Origin: Paracyclopina nana
Lineage: Eukaryota > Arthropoda > Copepoda > Cyclopoida > Cyclopettidae
Direction: 5' to 3'
Length of the DNA stretch: 64,000 nucleotides
NCBI GenBank assembly: GCA_019096065.1
Contig: JAGUCH010000005.1
Coordinates: forward strand, 6,758,001-6,822,000
In this document: one piece after another, positions 51,634 through 63,844 of the stretch
Position numbering within the stretch: the first letter of the stretch is position 1
Layout: the number at the start of each line of letters is the position of its first letter
Translations under genes and position numbers: made by a program
The notes under the pieces: generated by a model
The model's input: only the letters and a program-made list of their open reading frames with translations
What the model was told of the DNA's origin: nothing
The model's database searches: none

Positions 51634-54293
51634 ATGGCTTTTACAGTTAAGGCAGAGTTTAACAAGTTTTGTCAGACATCATCAATACATGGGATTCAAT
51701 ACCTTAATGCTGAAAGTGGTCAGATTTTAAGGATCTTTTTATGGTCTGTCATCATCATTTTCTCCTTTGTTACTGCTGGTATTTTTTTGGGGAATTTAGC
51801 AACTTCATGGCATGAAAATCCAATTGTGACAACAATTGCCTCTGCTTCTTTACCCATTCAAAGAATCCCATTTCCTGCAATCACCATCTGCAATGAAGGA
51901 TTTGACCATTTGGCTTTTGCACAAAAGTACTCTTATAGATAAAAGTCATTGATAACTTATACTGGATGTACTTTTAGGACTCTTAATGCTATTGAAATCA
52001 ATGACAAAGTCAGGCAGGATTTTCATTACTTGTTTGAACCATGGATTAAACATGTGAAATCAGCCGTTAAAGAGTCAGTTGGCAAGAAGGATTGGATTGC
52101 ACTGAGGAATAACTCTGTGTTTCAGTGCCATGAAACTATTCAAATCTATACATGCATGGCTTTCCTGATCATGCATGATATTTTCCAACATAACGCAACC
52201 CTTGGAATGAGCCTGAAATCAGAGCTGGTTGAAAACTACACAAGAAATGCTTTTCATACCCAAAACACCTTTGTCAAGTTCATACAAGATGCAATTTTGC
52301 CTCCATTGAGGGAAATTGTGAGGAGTAGAAATATCCCCTGTGACCAGTGCTTGGTTGAAAGTTTTGGAATGATGAGAGTTGCTCGAGAACTAGATGACTT
52401 AATTTGCAATGACTCTTCTAAAGAGTGTCAAAAGAGCATAAAAGAAGCAGAAGAGTTCAGACTGATCATTCAAAACTTTTATAACCAAAGTGTTTTCTAC
52501 TTAGGAACATTGGCTGTTAACAAAGCTTTTAGAGCTCCAATACCATATGTAAGTATTCTTACATTTGATTTTTAATATGAATTTTTTTATCTCTGTTCAC
52601 TTGAAGGCATTCTTCGATGCAATGGTGCAGAAATTAATGCAAACCAATGGCAGCACAAAATACTTGGAATTGTCAGTTGGTCTCAACATGAATGTTGACA
52701 CCAATTTGGGCATGTTGCAATATTCCAATGATATTCTATTCATATGTGACCGGCCTGATCACAAATGCTTTAATGGCACTTTTGAAGGAATCTTCACTCT
52801 TATGAAGGAGATCAAATTTCAGCCACACATTGTAGACTTGAACTCTAGATTTAACCAAAGCATTCAAAGCCTATATGGCTCACTCAAAGAGGATACTGTC
52901 AAGGTCTTAACTGGCTATGAACCTAGGACAATATCAAGGATGGAGCATGCTACAAATATGGAGCCTTTTATACCTTATTGCGCAATAGGAAATGCATGGT
53001 CTGGCTTACCAACATGGGGATCTTTGAGTGGATTTGTGACCAAGGAGTTGGATGAGTTTTGCACCCTTTTCAGGCCCTCATTTACTGACCAAGGAATTTG
53101 CTACTCCTTCAACTCTCAAGGATATGAGAGCCTTCTGCATGAATCTGATAATTTAAGGGCTTTCAATAGAGTTTATGGACAAGGTTACAATCATTTCATA
53201 CACCATGCTCAAGGAAGCGGAAACACTAATGGCATTCAGATCATCTTGGATGCTAATAAATTAAAGCCTCAATACAAAGCAACAAAAACATATAAGAGCA
53301 CCTTCAGAATGTCAATTCAACATCTTGAAGACTTTCCTTTGCCATTTCTTGAAGGAATTGATCTTGAGGGTGGCTACAAAATTAGCATTGTCATAAGTCC
53401 TAAGGTTCTGGTATCATCTGCTAGTGTAAAAAGTCTGGAAATTGCCCAAAGAGATTGTAAGTTCCAGGATGAAATAGAGGACATGACACTATTTAAAAAG
53501 TACAATCAGAAAGCCTGCTACTTTGACTGCATGTGGCAATTAGCTTTCAAATTATGCGAGTGTGTTCCTTGGAAATATCCAAATCCTGGAAGAGCAAACA
53601 CTATATGCAGTAGTGGTGGAAATTTTTGCTGGAGAAATAGCTTCAAAAGTGCCAATTCTGCATTACACTGCACCTCAGCATGCCCCTATGATTGCAATGT
53701 CATAACTTATCCATACTATGTTGTGAAACAAGAAATCAAACCATGGCATTGCGTAAGTCATATTGAGCCTTAGTATATGGCAAGCACTCATTTGTATTTT
53801 AGGATAGAGAAGAGCAAACATATGTGAAAATCAAGGAATTTATTGAACACTACCAAACAGAACAGCATTTGGCAGAATTTTGGAGAATGATGGACAAGCA
53901 ATTAAATTTTACCTAATTTTATAAGGATGCTTTTTTAAGCCTATTTTACATTGCAGGGTAGAAAATAAGTATGATAATTATGCTCCAAATTACAACTGCA
54001 GTCAGAGGATTGTTGAGGATATTGTTATACTTGAAATTTTCTATGGTGGTCCATTTGCAGAAAAGTTATCCAAGGATATTCGAGCCAGTTTTTCAGATAA
54101 ACTTGCTTCAATTGGTAAGAATACTCAATAGCCAAGATAAATTTGAATGCCAATTTCACAAACCATTTTGTTTTCAGGTGGAACTTTGGGACTGTTTTGT
54201 GGAATGAGCTTTATGAGCTTTTTTGAGCTATTTCTTTGGATGGCAAAGTTTTGCTGTTCATTCATTGCATCAGTTTTCTTCAGAAGAAAGTAG
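51634..54293 (+). CDS. DEG/ENaC (amiloride-sensitive-type) sodium channel subunit A, 6 exons
   Basis: Exons 51634..51926, 51978..52548, 52607..53752, 53803..53897, 53957..54114 and 54178..54293 give 792 aa in phase. The fourth intron must use a GC donor (ACAA|GCAATT); without it a TAA follows within 13 nt. Layout: cytoplasmic start; helix 1 at about 30-57 (IFLWSVIIIFSFVTAGIFLG); post-helix FPAITICNEG; a very large ectodomain with the Cys-rich part QKACYFDCMWQLAFKLCECV, FCWRN and CTSACPYDCNVITY; helix 2 with GGTLGLFCGMSFMSFFELFL, where GMS is the G-x-S selectivity filter. These channels are trimeric and cation-selective, and may be gated by peptides, acid, mechanical force or chemicals. AATAAA follows at 54345. 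It is clearly more distant from B and C than they are from each other. Confidence 0.85.
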
Positions 54294-54982
54294 GATGATG
54301 GCCTTGATGTAATTGTAATTTAATTCTTATCAGGCAAATACGTCAATAAATTCATGGGAGCCTTCTGAAAACTTTCTTCTACATCAATAGAAGTTATATG
54401 AATAGAAAGCATAAAAAGCTGATTTTATCTATATGTGGTAATACATTAATGATATCTAGTTCTTGTAATCAAACCAAAAAAAGTGGTCACTGAAGGCTTT
54501 TTTGCAGACCTTGCAGTTCAACAATCAAAGTTTTGTGAAACTATTTACACATGTGGCAACTTTTGGGCTGGCTTTTCCCAATTGTTCTAAGCTTTTCCAT
54601 GCCAGTGCATGAACTACAGCATTGCATTGGAGACATCATTGCAAGAGAGTACTTTTTGCTCTATTTCTTTCACAAAGAATTTATTTTTTGTCTAATTCCT
54701 AGCAATTTTTGACCATCCTTTCAAGTTGAACTTGTTTGTTTTGAACTCAAAGAGTATTTAGCGAGAAAATGGCTATTTTTTCTTAATTCCATCCATGATG
54801 CTCAGTATGTGATGTGAATAAGTATCCAAAATTTCTTGACTTTTAATGAAAATTACTCAGAAGTGTACCATACAGTTCATTATTTCAATCTATCTGTTAC
54901 AAGCACTATCTGAGCACTTTCATTGCCATTTTACTCGCTAAAATTCCAAAAAAGTTGTGTTGAAACTATGTGTTGTTATGTT
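54294..54982. other. Intergenic between channel A and copy B
   Basis: Contains the AATAAA of channel A (54345-54350). I see no first-exon homologue for copy B here. Confidence 0.5.
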
Positions 54983-57130
54983 AGCTGATTATTCAGGCCA
55001 GACATCATATTCATTGAAAAAAAGGGTTTTTGTGTTAGCAATCTTCAAACTTGTTAAGTGAGTTGCTGAGAAAAAGCAGAGAGAATTTCTAAAACTGCCA
55101 TCTTTTTTTAATGAATATGATGAGAGTAATATTGCTGATTTGAAGAGTGTGATTTATTTTGTGCTGCACCAGAATGCAACAAAGCTTGTGCGGGTCAGAG
55201 AACAGTTACTACATCATTCATTGATGTGTCTGAACTCTTACTCAGTAGCCAATATGACATTCCCTTGGGTGTATACTTGTCCAACTTTGCCAATTTGACT
55301 GGAAATCCACTTTGGAGTTCTCTAGATGAGAGCAAAGTTTTCTCCGTAAAATTTGATTGCTCCATGATAACTTCAAATGAAAAAGAGCTGCACAAGATTT
55401 TTGCTCTCCTTGGTCAAGCTCTTGGTTTTGAGCAGTCAGAACTTGCTTCACTATTTGACATTCCTGCCATTTTTGGAGGCAAAAAAGAGGAATACTTGCA
55501 GGGAAAGGCAATGCAAATGTTCATCAATTCACAGTGTGAAACTATTACAAGGAACTCTTCGTTCCTTAGCTTCAATACTAATTGCTTCTCTGGCATTTGG
55601 GACTTAAATTTACCCCACTACAATTGTAAGCCAGGAGAACAGGTGGACATTTGTTGCAACTACTGGTCCAAATGGATTGGACACAAGCTGGAGCCTTTAA
55701 TGAAGATAATGAGAATGGCAGTTGGAAGAGGCCAGAGCCATTTCAATACCACCGACTTTCTGGCTCCATTCAAAAACAATTCATTGTATTAGTATTTATA
55801 GCTTCTAATGTTTGCATAACCATGAGAAAAATTTCTTACAGCCTCAAGAAATATTCAATGATTAATTACACCAATGATTTCCAATTGGACATGACTTCAT
55901 ACTTGCCTTATTGTTCTTTCATTGAGTCCCCAAACAAACCCTTTGAATGCAATATTTTCCAGCCAGTCCCCACTGATCTTGGCATGTGCTATGCCTTCAA
56001 TGGAGAGTCAGCATTGAACTTTCTGAAAGAGAGTACATACAAGAAGGCTTTCCATGAAGCTTATGGATCTGAGCTTCAAGATAATTTGATTCTCAACTGT
56101 CAAGGCTCTGGACCCAAGAATGCTCTACATTTCTTTATTGATAACTCCAAGCTGAAAAAGAAGACTCCAACCAAAGATTTTCTTGTAGGCATTACATCTG
56201 CCAATCAGTATTTTGACATGAACTCAATTGCAAAAACTGCCAGACCTGGATACATAAAAATATTTGATCTAGCTCCTGTGGAGGTGGCAGCAACTGATGC
56301 TCTGAAAGAGTTGCCATTGAATCAAAGAAAGTGCAAATTCCCACATGAAGCCGAAGAGAGTCAATTGTTTGGCAAGTACAGTCAAAGTTCTTGTGAGTTT
56401 GAGTGTCGTATTCAAGTTGAGTTTCATTAGACCAATGTGACTGCATTCCTTGGGACATTCCCAGATATGAGGGCATCCAACCCATTTGCGACATATTTGG
56501 TAGCACTTGCTTCTACTCAGCATTAAACCTGAATGAGGGTCATGACTGCCATTGCCCACCTGATTGTAATGACATAAGATTTACAGTGAATGAGAAGGAG
56601 TTCAAGACTGATTTTGCAGACTACTGTAGTGATGAAAATGGAATTGGACACACACTCACTTCAATCAAGCTGAATTATGGGTAAACCAATTTTGATTGGC
56701 TCACAATTTTTAATTATTGTTTTTTTGGTAATTCCAAATGAATTCATAGGTATGATGGACTCATTGATAGGTATAATTCATATTATGAATCAGGAAATTC
56801 ATCTCGAATTGAAGGCAGCAGTGGTACATTTAGTCCCAGAAAGACAAAGTTGTGTAAACAATTGTTTGAGACAAACATTGCAATTGTTTCTGTACGGTTT
56901 GAAACCAAAAAGTATTTTAAAAGCTTAATGGATAGGAAAGTGTCCTTTGTTGACAAACTCGCAATGTTTGGTAAATTTTAGCATGAAGAAAAATTGTTCT
57001 TTTGAAGCATATTTCTTCTTTTCCTAGGGGGTATTAAGGACTTTTTACTGGAATGAGTATCCTCAGCATGGCCGAAGTTATGTTCTGGATATTGAAACTG
57101 GTTCCTGGATTGTTTTTAAGGCCAAATCAA
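54983..57130 (+). pseudogene. DEG/ENaC copy B, 5'-truncated and frameshifted duplicate of channel C
   Basis: From about 54983 the sequence matches channel C in inverted orientation with few differences, introns included. Missing are the first exons with helix 1. Within the Cys-rich region, the stretch at about 56409-56430 is 5 nt longer than in C, which shifts the frame and brings a TAG just before the segment equal to QCDCIPWDIP. In the last exon (from about 57029) B is 2 nt shorter than C, so the helix-2 segment is out of frame. A long open stretch remains (55226-55792 and 55807-56430). Best read as a recent pseudogene, unless the reference has errors at both sites. Confidence 0.78.
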
Positions 57131-57605
57131 ACTCGTTAAAATTGGAGAGTTAAAGCTTTCTCCAGAACAATATTGCATAGAATATTCAAGGCTTTACTTT
57201 CAAAACTATGAATTAGGTGGTGATTGTTAATGTTATGAGTAAGTACAATTACAGCCCTCGCAGGCTCGGGCTAGTAAAGCTGTACTCGAGTTTTCCCATT
57301 TGAAAATCCTCGCTCAGCTATTTAATGACCCTACTTTACATGCCCCAGCTCGAAATAAATAACTATTATCTCAGTATTCATCTATCATATTGCGTGATTT
57401 CATACCCAGGCAATACAGCCATTGCCTTCAAGAATTTTTCCATTTCACGTAGACTTTCTAGCTTTGCAGAAATCTAGTACTACTACACAAAGTCTTAACA
57501 TTCAAGTACAAGTGGATATTTTTGTTCTCTTTTGCTTACAATCTTAAAAAGTATGAAGGTAATTTAAAAAAAAAACATTTGCACCATCGCACCACCCTTG
57601 TCACA

Positions 57606-57683
57606 CCCTCAGCCCATTTTTACCCTAGTAGGGACATTTTCTGCAGTGTTCAGATGAATTTGCTTCGCAAAATGGGCTGAGGG
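57606..57683. other. Perfect 15-bp inverted repeat with a 48-nt loop
   Basis: CCCTCAGCCCATTTT (57606-57620) and AAAATGGGCTGAGGG (57669-57683) are exact complements. It lies between copy B and the 3' end of the PAN/kelch-like gene, outside any exon. The function is unknown; it could be a transcript hairpin or the remains of a small element. Confidence 0.8.
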
Positions 57684-57984
57684 CATTAACTAGTCACCTA
57701 AAAGCAAAATTTTTTTTTAAAGAATAGTCGTGAAAAACGCGTTGTAACAGGAGCAAAACTGTAAAATTGTACAAATAACTGGTTGCTGATTTTAGTAGAT
57801 CCCGTTCAGAGGTTTTGTGAAATGAACTAACCAAAGCTATTGAAAGTTAATTCATCGATATCATATTATTTATTGTACAGAATGACAGCAGTAATTTTGT
57901 TTTGATAGGATGTGTTAGCCTTGTTCTAAGAGGGAAAAGTCATATAGATCACAATTTGCTCAAGCTTGAATGCAAAAGGATCAG

Positions 57985-59363
57985 TTAGTCATAGGGTATG
58001 AGGTAAACATTGGCTCTCCTCACTACAGCTTCCAAATCACGGAAATGAGTCCACTGGAGGGGGGATCTCAAATCCAGTGTGTACACTTTCAAAACTTCAG
58101 CGCCGACCCCAGTAATTCCCCCAAAGGAGTAAAGAATGCCATCTTTTTCCACCACAGCTGAGCTGTAGATAGTTAAAGGGTATTCAGGCAAGGAGGTCCA
58201 CCCTGGAGACTCACAGTTGATGCAAAACATTCGCACCACATTGAGTGGACCCAATCCCTCATGAGCTCCTCCAACCTGAACGTAGTACTGATTGCCTCCA
58301 GCATCTCTGTAGCCAGTGCATGAGAGATAGTTCAATTTGAATGACTCGTCCAAGTGAAGAGTTGAATAGGCGTTTTGTTTGAAGGAGTATTTGTACAAGC
58401 TTGAATCCCCAATACCACCCATGAAGTACACAGAGTCTTTATCTGTACCTGGTATGAAGGCAGCACATGTGTTTTTGATGGCTTTGCCAAAAGACCTAAG
58501 CTGCTTCCATTTCCCTTCTACATATCCCCAAGCCTCGGTGACAGTAGCTGTAACATTGAGTGCTTGAGTTAGCTGTATACAATAGTGCTGATTGTTACTT
58601 ACATCCTGCTCCAATTATGAACATGGCTTCATCCATAGAAGTCCATCCTGTTACATCTCGAAAAGCGATTGATGAGATGTCAGAGCTCCTCTGCTGCATG
58701 TTAGGCTCTCCTATGTTCCATTCAACAGAGTTTTTGCTGCCAATAAACACTGGCCATGCTCTCAGCATCCCATTGGAGCTGAGCATATATGGGCCACCCT
58801 TACTTGGCCTGGGCCAGGTCGCACTGAACTTGGCAGGCAAACTCACCTGCTCTGATGAGCTGAAGTCATAAATTTTTCCATTTCCAGTCGATCCTGCATC
58901 TATCAACAGGAAATGGTGAGCTAAAAAGCGATTTGTTTTTTTCCCTTGGCTTTTGAGCTTGGTTTGTAAGCTATTTCAAACCTGGAGTGGCTTTAGAGGA
59001 GAGCCATAAATCCACTCTATTCACTGAGCTCTGAATGGCTTTGGCAGGCATGTAATTGGTGAAGTTACATAGGGCATCTTGCTGCTTAAAGCCTTTACAG
59101 TTGGAGTTTTTCAGGCAAGCAATGGCACAAGTCATTAAGCCCCTTTAAAGAAATAATGCATCATGAACCCTTGTGTCATTTTTTAGAGTGACTTACTTAT
59201 GTTGGTGGACTTGAGGCATGTACATCATAGTTGTGATGTCATAGGATCCCTTCATAAATAATGTATCAGTGGTTTTTCCTGTAAGCATTGATGCAGTCAG
59301 CAGCAATGTTAAGACCCAAGCAAGTAATGACCATCTCATCATTATTTTGTTTTTGCGAAGCAT
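57985..59363 (-). CDS. Secreted PAN-like plus kelch-like protein, 4 exons
   Basis: Exons 59363..59197, 59142..58982, 58899..58603 and 58562..57985 give 400 aa in phase (an acceptor 15 nt later in exon 4 also fits). Residues 1-30 are a signal peptide (LLAWVLTLLLTASML). Residues ~45-105 look like a PAN/apple module (CAIACLKNSNCKGF ... LCNF). The rest has kelch-like blade motifs with double glycines: VYFMGGIGDSSLYKYSF, YYVQVGGAHEGLG and ILYSFGGITGVGAEVLKVY. It is likely an extracellular or surface beta-propeller protein. It lies in the spacer of the DEG/ENaC inverted duplication but is not duplicated itself. AATAAA on the minus strand is at 57869-57874. Confidence 0.68.
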
Positions 59364-59812
59364 TTTTCAAGACAAAATAAGTTTAGGAGTGTCTCAACAC
59401 GTGGAGCCTTGAGGATACTGAATGTGGGCTTTGAAGCAAGTAGAGCAAATGTATTATTTGGCACTATGGAAACTGTGTAGCAACTTTGGTATCAACCAGA
59501 TCATACTTTCATAACTATTTTTGTGCGGATGCAGTTTAATCCAGCATACTTTGAGCAAGTCTAGATTCATGTTTCTCATTTTGCAATTGTTGCAAAACAA
59601 TGCAACTATTGGAATGATAACAGGAGCAAAATTGGATTATGTTAGGTTTCTTTAGGGATTTAAATTATAGACATCATTTGATGAGCTTCATAAGTTAAAA
59701 CACAGAAAATGTACTTTAAAAAACACTTTCTTGCTTCAATCTGAGAGCACAACAGATAGAAAAATGGTAGTCTTAAGCAAAAATCATTTAACTGAACAGA
59801 TTTCCTCACAGT

Positions 59813-59818
59813 TTTATT
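59813..59818 (-). terminator. Polyadenylation signal AATAAA of channel C
   Basis: TTTATT on the plus strand, 19 nt beyond the stop codon at 59837. Confidence 0.6.
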
Positions 59819-59836
59819 TCAAGAGTATTCAGCTTT

Positions 59837-62740
59837 CTATTTATCCTTGAGAAATATTGTTGGCACCAATTTGATGGTCCAGAAAACCATTTCCACCATG
59901 CTGAGAATGCTCATGCCAGTAAAAAGTCCAAGAGTCCCACCTGCAAACCCAAAACAATTTGATATCTGCTATGAAAGCATTATTGTATGAGTTACATACC
60001 AAATGCAGCCAGTTTGTCGCCAAATGAGACTTTTTTGTCCTTGATGCTTCTCATGTACTTTTTGGTTTCAAACCGTACAGAAACAATTGCAATGTTTGTC
60101 TCAAACAGTTGCTTACACAATTTTTTCTTTCTGGGACTAAATAATGTACCACTGCTACCTTCGATACGAGATGAATTTCCTGATTCATAATATGAATTAT
60201 ACCTATCAATAAGTCCATCATACCTATGAATTCAATTTGAATTAGCAAAAAATAAATAACCTATAACTAAAAATTGTGAGCCAATCAAAATTAGTTTACC
60301 CATAATTCAGCTTGATTGAAGTGAGTTTGTGTCCAATTCCATTTTCTTCACTGCAATAGTCTGCAACATCAGTCTTGAACTCCTTCTCATTCACTGTAAA
60401 TCTTATGTCATTACAGTCAGGTGGGCAATGGCAGTCATGACCCTCATTCAGGTTTAATGCTGAGTAGAAGCAAGTGCTACCAAATAAGTCGCAAATGGGT
60501 TGGACACCCTCAAATCTGGGAATGTCCCAAGGAATACAGTCACATTGGTCCAATGCAAATTGAATACGACACTCCAACTCACAAGAACTTTGACTGTACT
60601 TGGCAAACAATTGACTCTCTTCAGCTTCATGTGGGAATTTGCACTTTCTTTGACTCAATGGCAACTCTTTCAGAGCTTCAGTTGCTGCCACCTCCACAGG
60701 AGCTAGATCAAATATTTTTATGTATCCAGGCCTCGCAGTTTTTGCAATTGAGTTCATATCAAAATACTGATTGGCAGATGTAATGCCTACAAGAAAATCT
60801 TTGGTTGGAGTCTTTTTTTTCAGCTTGGAGTTATCAATAAAGAAATCTAGAGCATTTTTGGGTCCAGAGCCTTGACCCTTGAGAATCAAGTTATCTTGAA
60901 GCTCAGATCCATAAGCTTCATGGAAAGCCTTCTTGTATGTACTCTCTTTCAGAAAGTTCAATGCCAACTCTCCATTGAAGGCATAGCACATGCCAAGATC
61001 AGTGGGGACTGGCTGGAAAATATTGCATTCAAAGGGTTTGTTTGGGGACTCAATGAAAGAACAATAAGGCAAGTATGAAGTCATGTCAAATTGGAAATCA
61101 TTGGTGTAATTAATCATTGAATATTTCTTGAGGCTGTAAGAAATTTTTCTTATGGTTATGCAAACATTAGAAACTATAAATACTAATACAATGAATTGTT
61201 TTTGAATGGAGCAAGAAAGTCGGTGGTGTTGAAATGGCTTTGGCCTCTTCCAACTGCCATTCTCATTATCTTCATTAAAGGCTCCAGCTTGTGTCCAATC
61301 CATTTTGACCAGTAATTGCAACAAATGTCCACCTGTTCTCCTGGCTTACAATTGTAGTGGGATAAAACAAATCCCCAAATGCCAGAGAAGCAATTAGAAT
61401 TGAAGCCAAGGAACGATGAGTTCCTTGCAATAGTTTCACACTGTGAATTGATGAACATTTGCATTGCCTTCTTTTGCTCATATTCCTCTTTTTTGCCTCC
61501 AAAAATGGAAGGAATGTCAAATAGTGAGGCAAGTTCTGACTGCTCAAAACCAAGAGCTTGACCAAGGAGAGCAAAAATCTTATGCAGCTCTTTTTCATTT
61601 GAAGTTATCTTGGAGCAATCAAATTTAATGGAGCTAACTTTGCTCTCATCTAGAGAGCTCCAAAGTGGATTTCCAGTCAAATTGGCAAAGTTGGACAAGT
61701 ATACTCCCAAGGGAATGTCATATTGGCTACTCAGTAAGAGTTCAGACACATCAATATATGATGTAGTAACTGTTCTCTGACCCTCACAAGCTTTGTTGCA
61801 TTCTGGTGCAGCACAAAATAAATCACACTCTTCAAATCAGCAATATTACTCTCATCATATTCATTAAAAAAAGATGGCAGTTTTAGAAATTCTCTCTGCT
61901 TTTTCTCAGCAACTCACTTAACAAGTTTGAAGATTGCTAACACAAAAACCCTTTTTTTCAATGAATATGATGTCTGGCCTGAATAATCAGCTAGCTCTTC
62001 AAGAACATGATTGAAACTTTTTCCTTTGAGGACATTTTGCACTGTACTCTCTGAAATGGTGCCAAGTGAAAACTTCTTGTTGATCAAATGATTGATAGTT
62101 TCAACAATGACCATGGAGTACCAAATGACATTGTTGGCGCCATTTTCTTGGTTGCTGTACCAAATTGGTGAGAGGGGATTGTCAAATCTCATTTTCAGGA
62201 CTTTTTTGAATAGTCCACTTGTAACACCTTCAGCAATGTCTTTTCTGACCTTTACTCCAATTTGAGTTTGATATTGAAAAGTAATTAGTTCTGAATGGAG
62301 TTACCTTTGAGGTCCTCTGACAAGCCTCATCTCCAAAACATGTGAATTCCACAGCGTTCAAGAGTTTCTCCAAATATCCCCAATTGTCTGCTGGTTGCTT
62401 TGGGTCTGGACAAACTGTCACGGTTGGAAATTGGACCAACTTGATTGGAGCCGAGATTGAATCGATGGTTGTGATGACCGGACTCTCAGACCAGCTAATC
62501 ATGACATTGTGTATCATCATAGCTGCTGTAGAAAAGCCTCCACAAATGATCAAGACCTGATAAAATAAAATCATACTGTTGCCATAAATATATTTCAAAA
62601 GGTTTTTTTACCCAAATGACTCTTTGGCAAATGTTACTGCTTGAGTGGACATATCGAAAGCCATGCACAGTTGTTGCTTCTAAGTACTGATCCATGATTG
62701 TGGTGGCCAAAGTATTCAGAGCTGAATGCTTGGACTTCAT
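59837..62740 (-). CDS. DEG/ENaC sodium channel subunit C, 7 exons
   Basis: Exons: 62740..62612, 62556..62305, 62249..61918, about 61774..61190, 61133..60300, 60223..60000 and 59940..59837. Total 819 aa, phases consistent. Helix 1 is split by intron 1 (W | VLIICGGFSTAAMMIHNVMI) and followed by LVQFPTVTVCPDP. The Cys-rich domain carries QSSCELECRIQFALDQCDCI and DCHCPPDCNDIRF. Helix 2 is GGTLGLFTGMSILSMVEMVF with the GMS filter. The weak point is the exon 3/4 border: the exon 4 acceptor (GTCAGAG|A) is poor, while unspliced reading meets an in-frame TGA and then needs a frame change to reach the Cys-containing CDLFCAAPECNKACEG stretch. Start: first ATG in frame. Confidence 0.82.
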
Positions 62741-63065
62741 CGCAGAATTTAATTGGACCAATACTGTATTGGACCATTACTGTCATCTTGACAACCCTAG
62801 ATAAGCGAAGCCTTTGAACCCTTTGTGACCTTTTTATTGCTTTCTTACCATTAACTCAAGCCCAGTTTTTGAATGCTCCAATTACTAAAAATGCTTCATT
62901 TACTGAATGACCCTATAAGCTTAAAAATTATTTTTAAAATTAGACCCTTCACATTTGGTTGTAACTTATGTGCTGCAAAAATTGTTAATTTAAGTTGCAT
63001 GATTAAAATGAAATTTAAATAAGTAAAAATGGAATATTCATGTTGAGAGGTTGTGTGAGTTTTGG

Positions 63066-63072
63066 TATAAAA
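63066..63072 (+). promoter_or_regulatory. TATA box of the NATD1-like gene
   Basis: TATAAAA, 37 bp before the start codon at 63109, implying a very short 5' leader. Confidence 0.6.
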
Positions 63073-63108
63073 GTTGCGCGTCTAAAACTAAAGAAAACAT
63101 AAACAAAA

Positions 63109-63420
63109 ATGGAACAACAATTGGCAAAAGTTGAGCATGATAGAACAGCTCACAAATTCAATGGCTTCAACCAAAATGGAGAAATTGTTGCCTTCTTGCA
63201 GTACTCAATTGAAGGCAATGATTTCAATTGTTGGCACACAGAAGTTCCCGAAAATCTAAGAGGTCAAGGCTTGGCTGGAAAATTGGCGGAAAAAGCAATT
63301 CTGGAATTGGCTCAACTTGATGACTCCAGTCACACTGTGGTATTAACCTGTGATTATTTGAAGCATTTTTATGCAAAAAATCCCCAACTTTTCAAAAAGT
63401 TGAGCAATATTCAAGCCTGA
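63109..63420 (+). CDS. NATD1-like small GNAT acetyltransferase, single exon
   Basis: 103 aa, intronless. The core CWHTEVPENLRGQGLAGKLA contains the acetyl-CoA pyrophosphate-binding motif R-G-Q-G-L-A, and the order HTEVP-RGxGxA-TCxYxxxxxxxNP matches the N-acetyltransferase domain-containing protein 1 (YjdJ-type) family, which is about 100-113 aa. The substrate is not established for the family. It has its own TATA box and an AATAAA 20 nt after the stop. Confidence 0.88.
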   Translation: MEQQLAKVEHDRTAHKFNGFNQNGEIVAFLQYSIEGNDFNCWHTEVPENLRGQGLAGKLAEKAILELAQLDDSSHTVVLTCDYLKHFYAKNPQLFKKLSNIQA

Positions 63421-63440
63421 ATTTCCCGCTCATGAACATG

Positions 63441-63446
63441 AATAAA
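63441..63446 (+). terminator. Polyadenylation signal AATAAA of the NATD1-like gene
   Basis: AATAAA 20 nt past the TGA ending at 63420. Confidence 0.6.
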
Positions 63447-63844
63447 GTATTACACAATCTGCATAAGTTCACAAGAAAATCCTCAATTTTGACCCGTTTC
63501 CTAACTTTTTGACTATTTCTATACAGAGTTAGTAATCTGGCAACAGAATTGTTGCTAAAACAAGAGCTGTCAAGTTTGGCTTTCATCTTGATGTTTAGAC
63601 AGGATAAAAAAGGTAAGAAATTCAAGCCAGATTGGGGACACAATTTCAGGTCTGAATTCTAGCCTAAAGGCAAAATAAAATAGAAAAGATGTTGTAATCC
63701 GGATTTATAAATTATCTTAGGTAGAAATAACTTTTGTGTTTCTACTTCATTTTTAATCAAGTAAGTCTCTTTAGAAAGCTGCACTTTTTGGAATTTCTTG
63801 TGAGTAATTTTAATCATTAAAATAAAACTTTGTTATGACTTTCC

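Larger units (their letters stand above)
54983..61995. repeat. Inverted duplication: arms 54983-57110 and 61995-59850, spacer with one gene
   Basis: The plus-strand arm (B) and the minus-strand arm (C) are near-identical over about 2.1 kb including introns, separated by ~2.7 kb that contain the PAN/kelch-like gene. The outer breakpoint is sharp: both arms share TAGCTGATTATTCAGG, with unrelated sequence beyond it on the B side. The inner end lies in the last channel exon. Confidence 0.85.
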
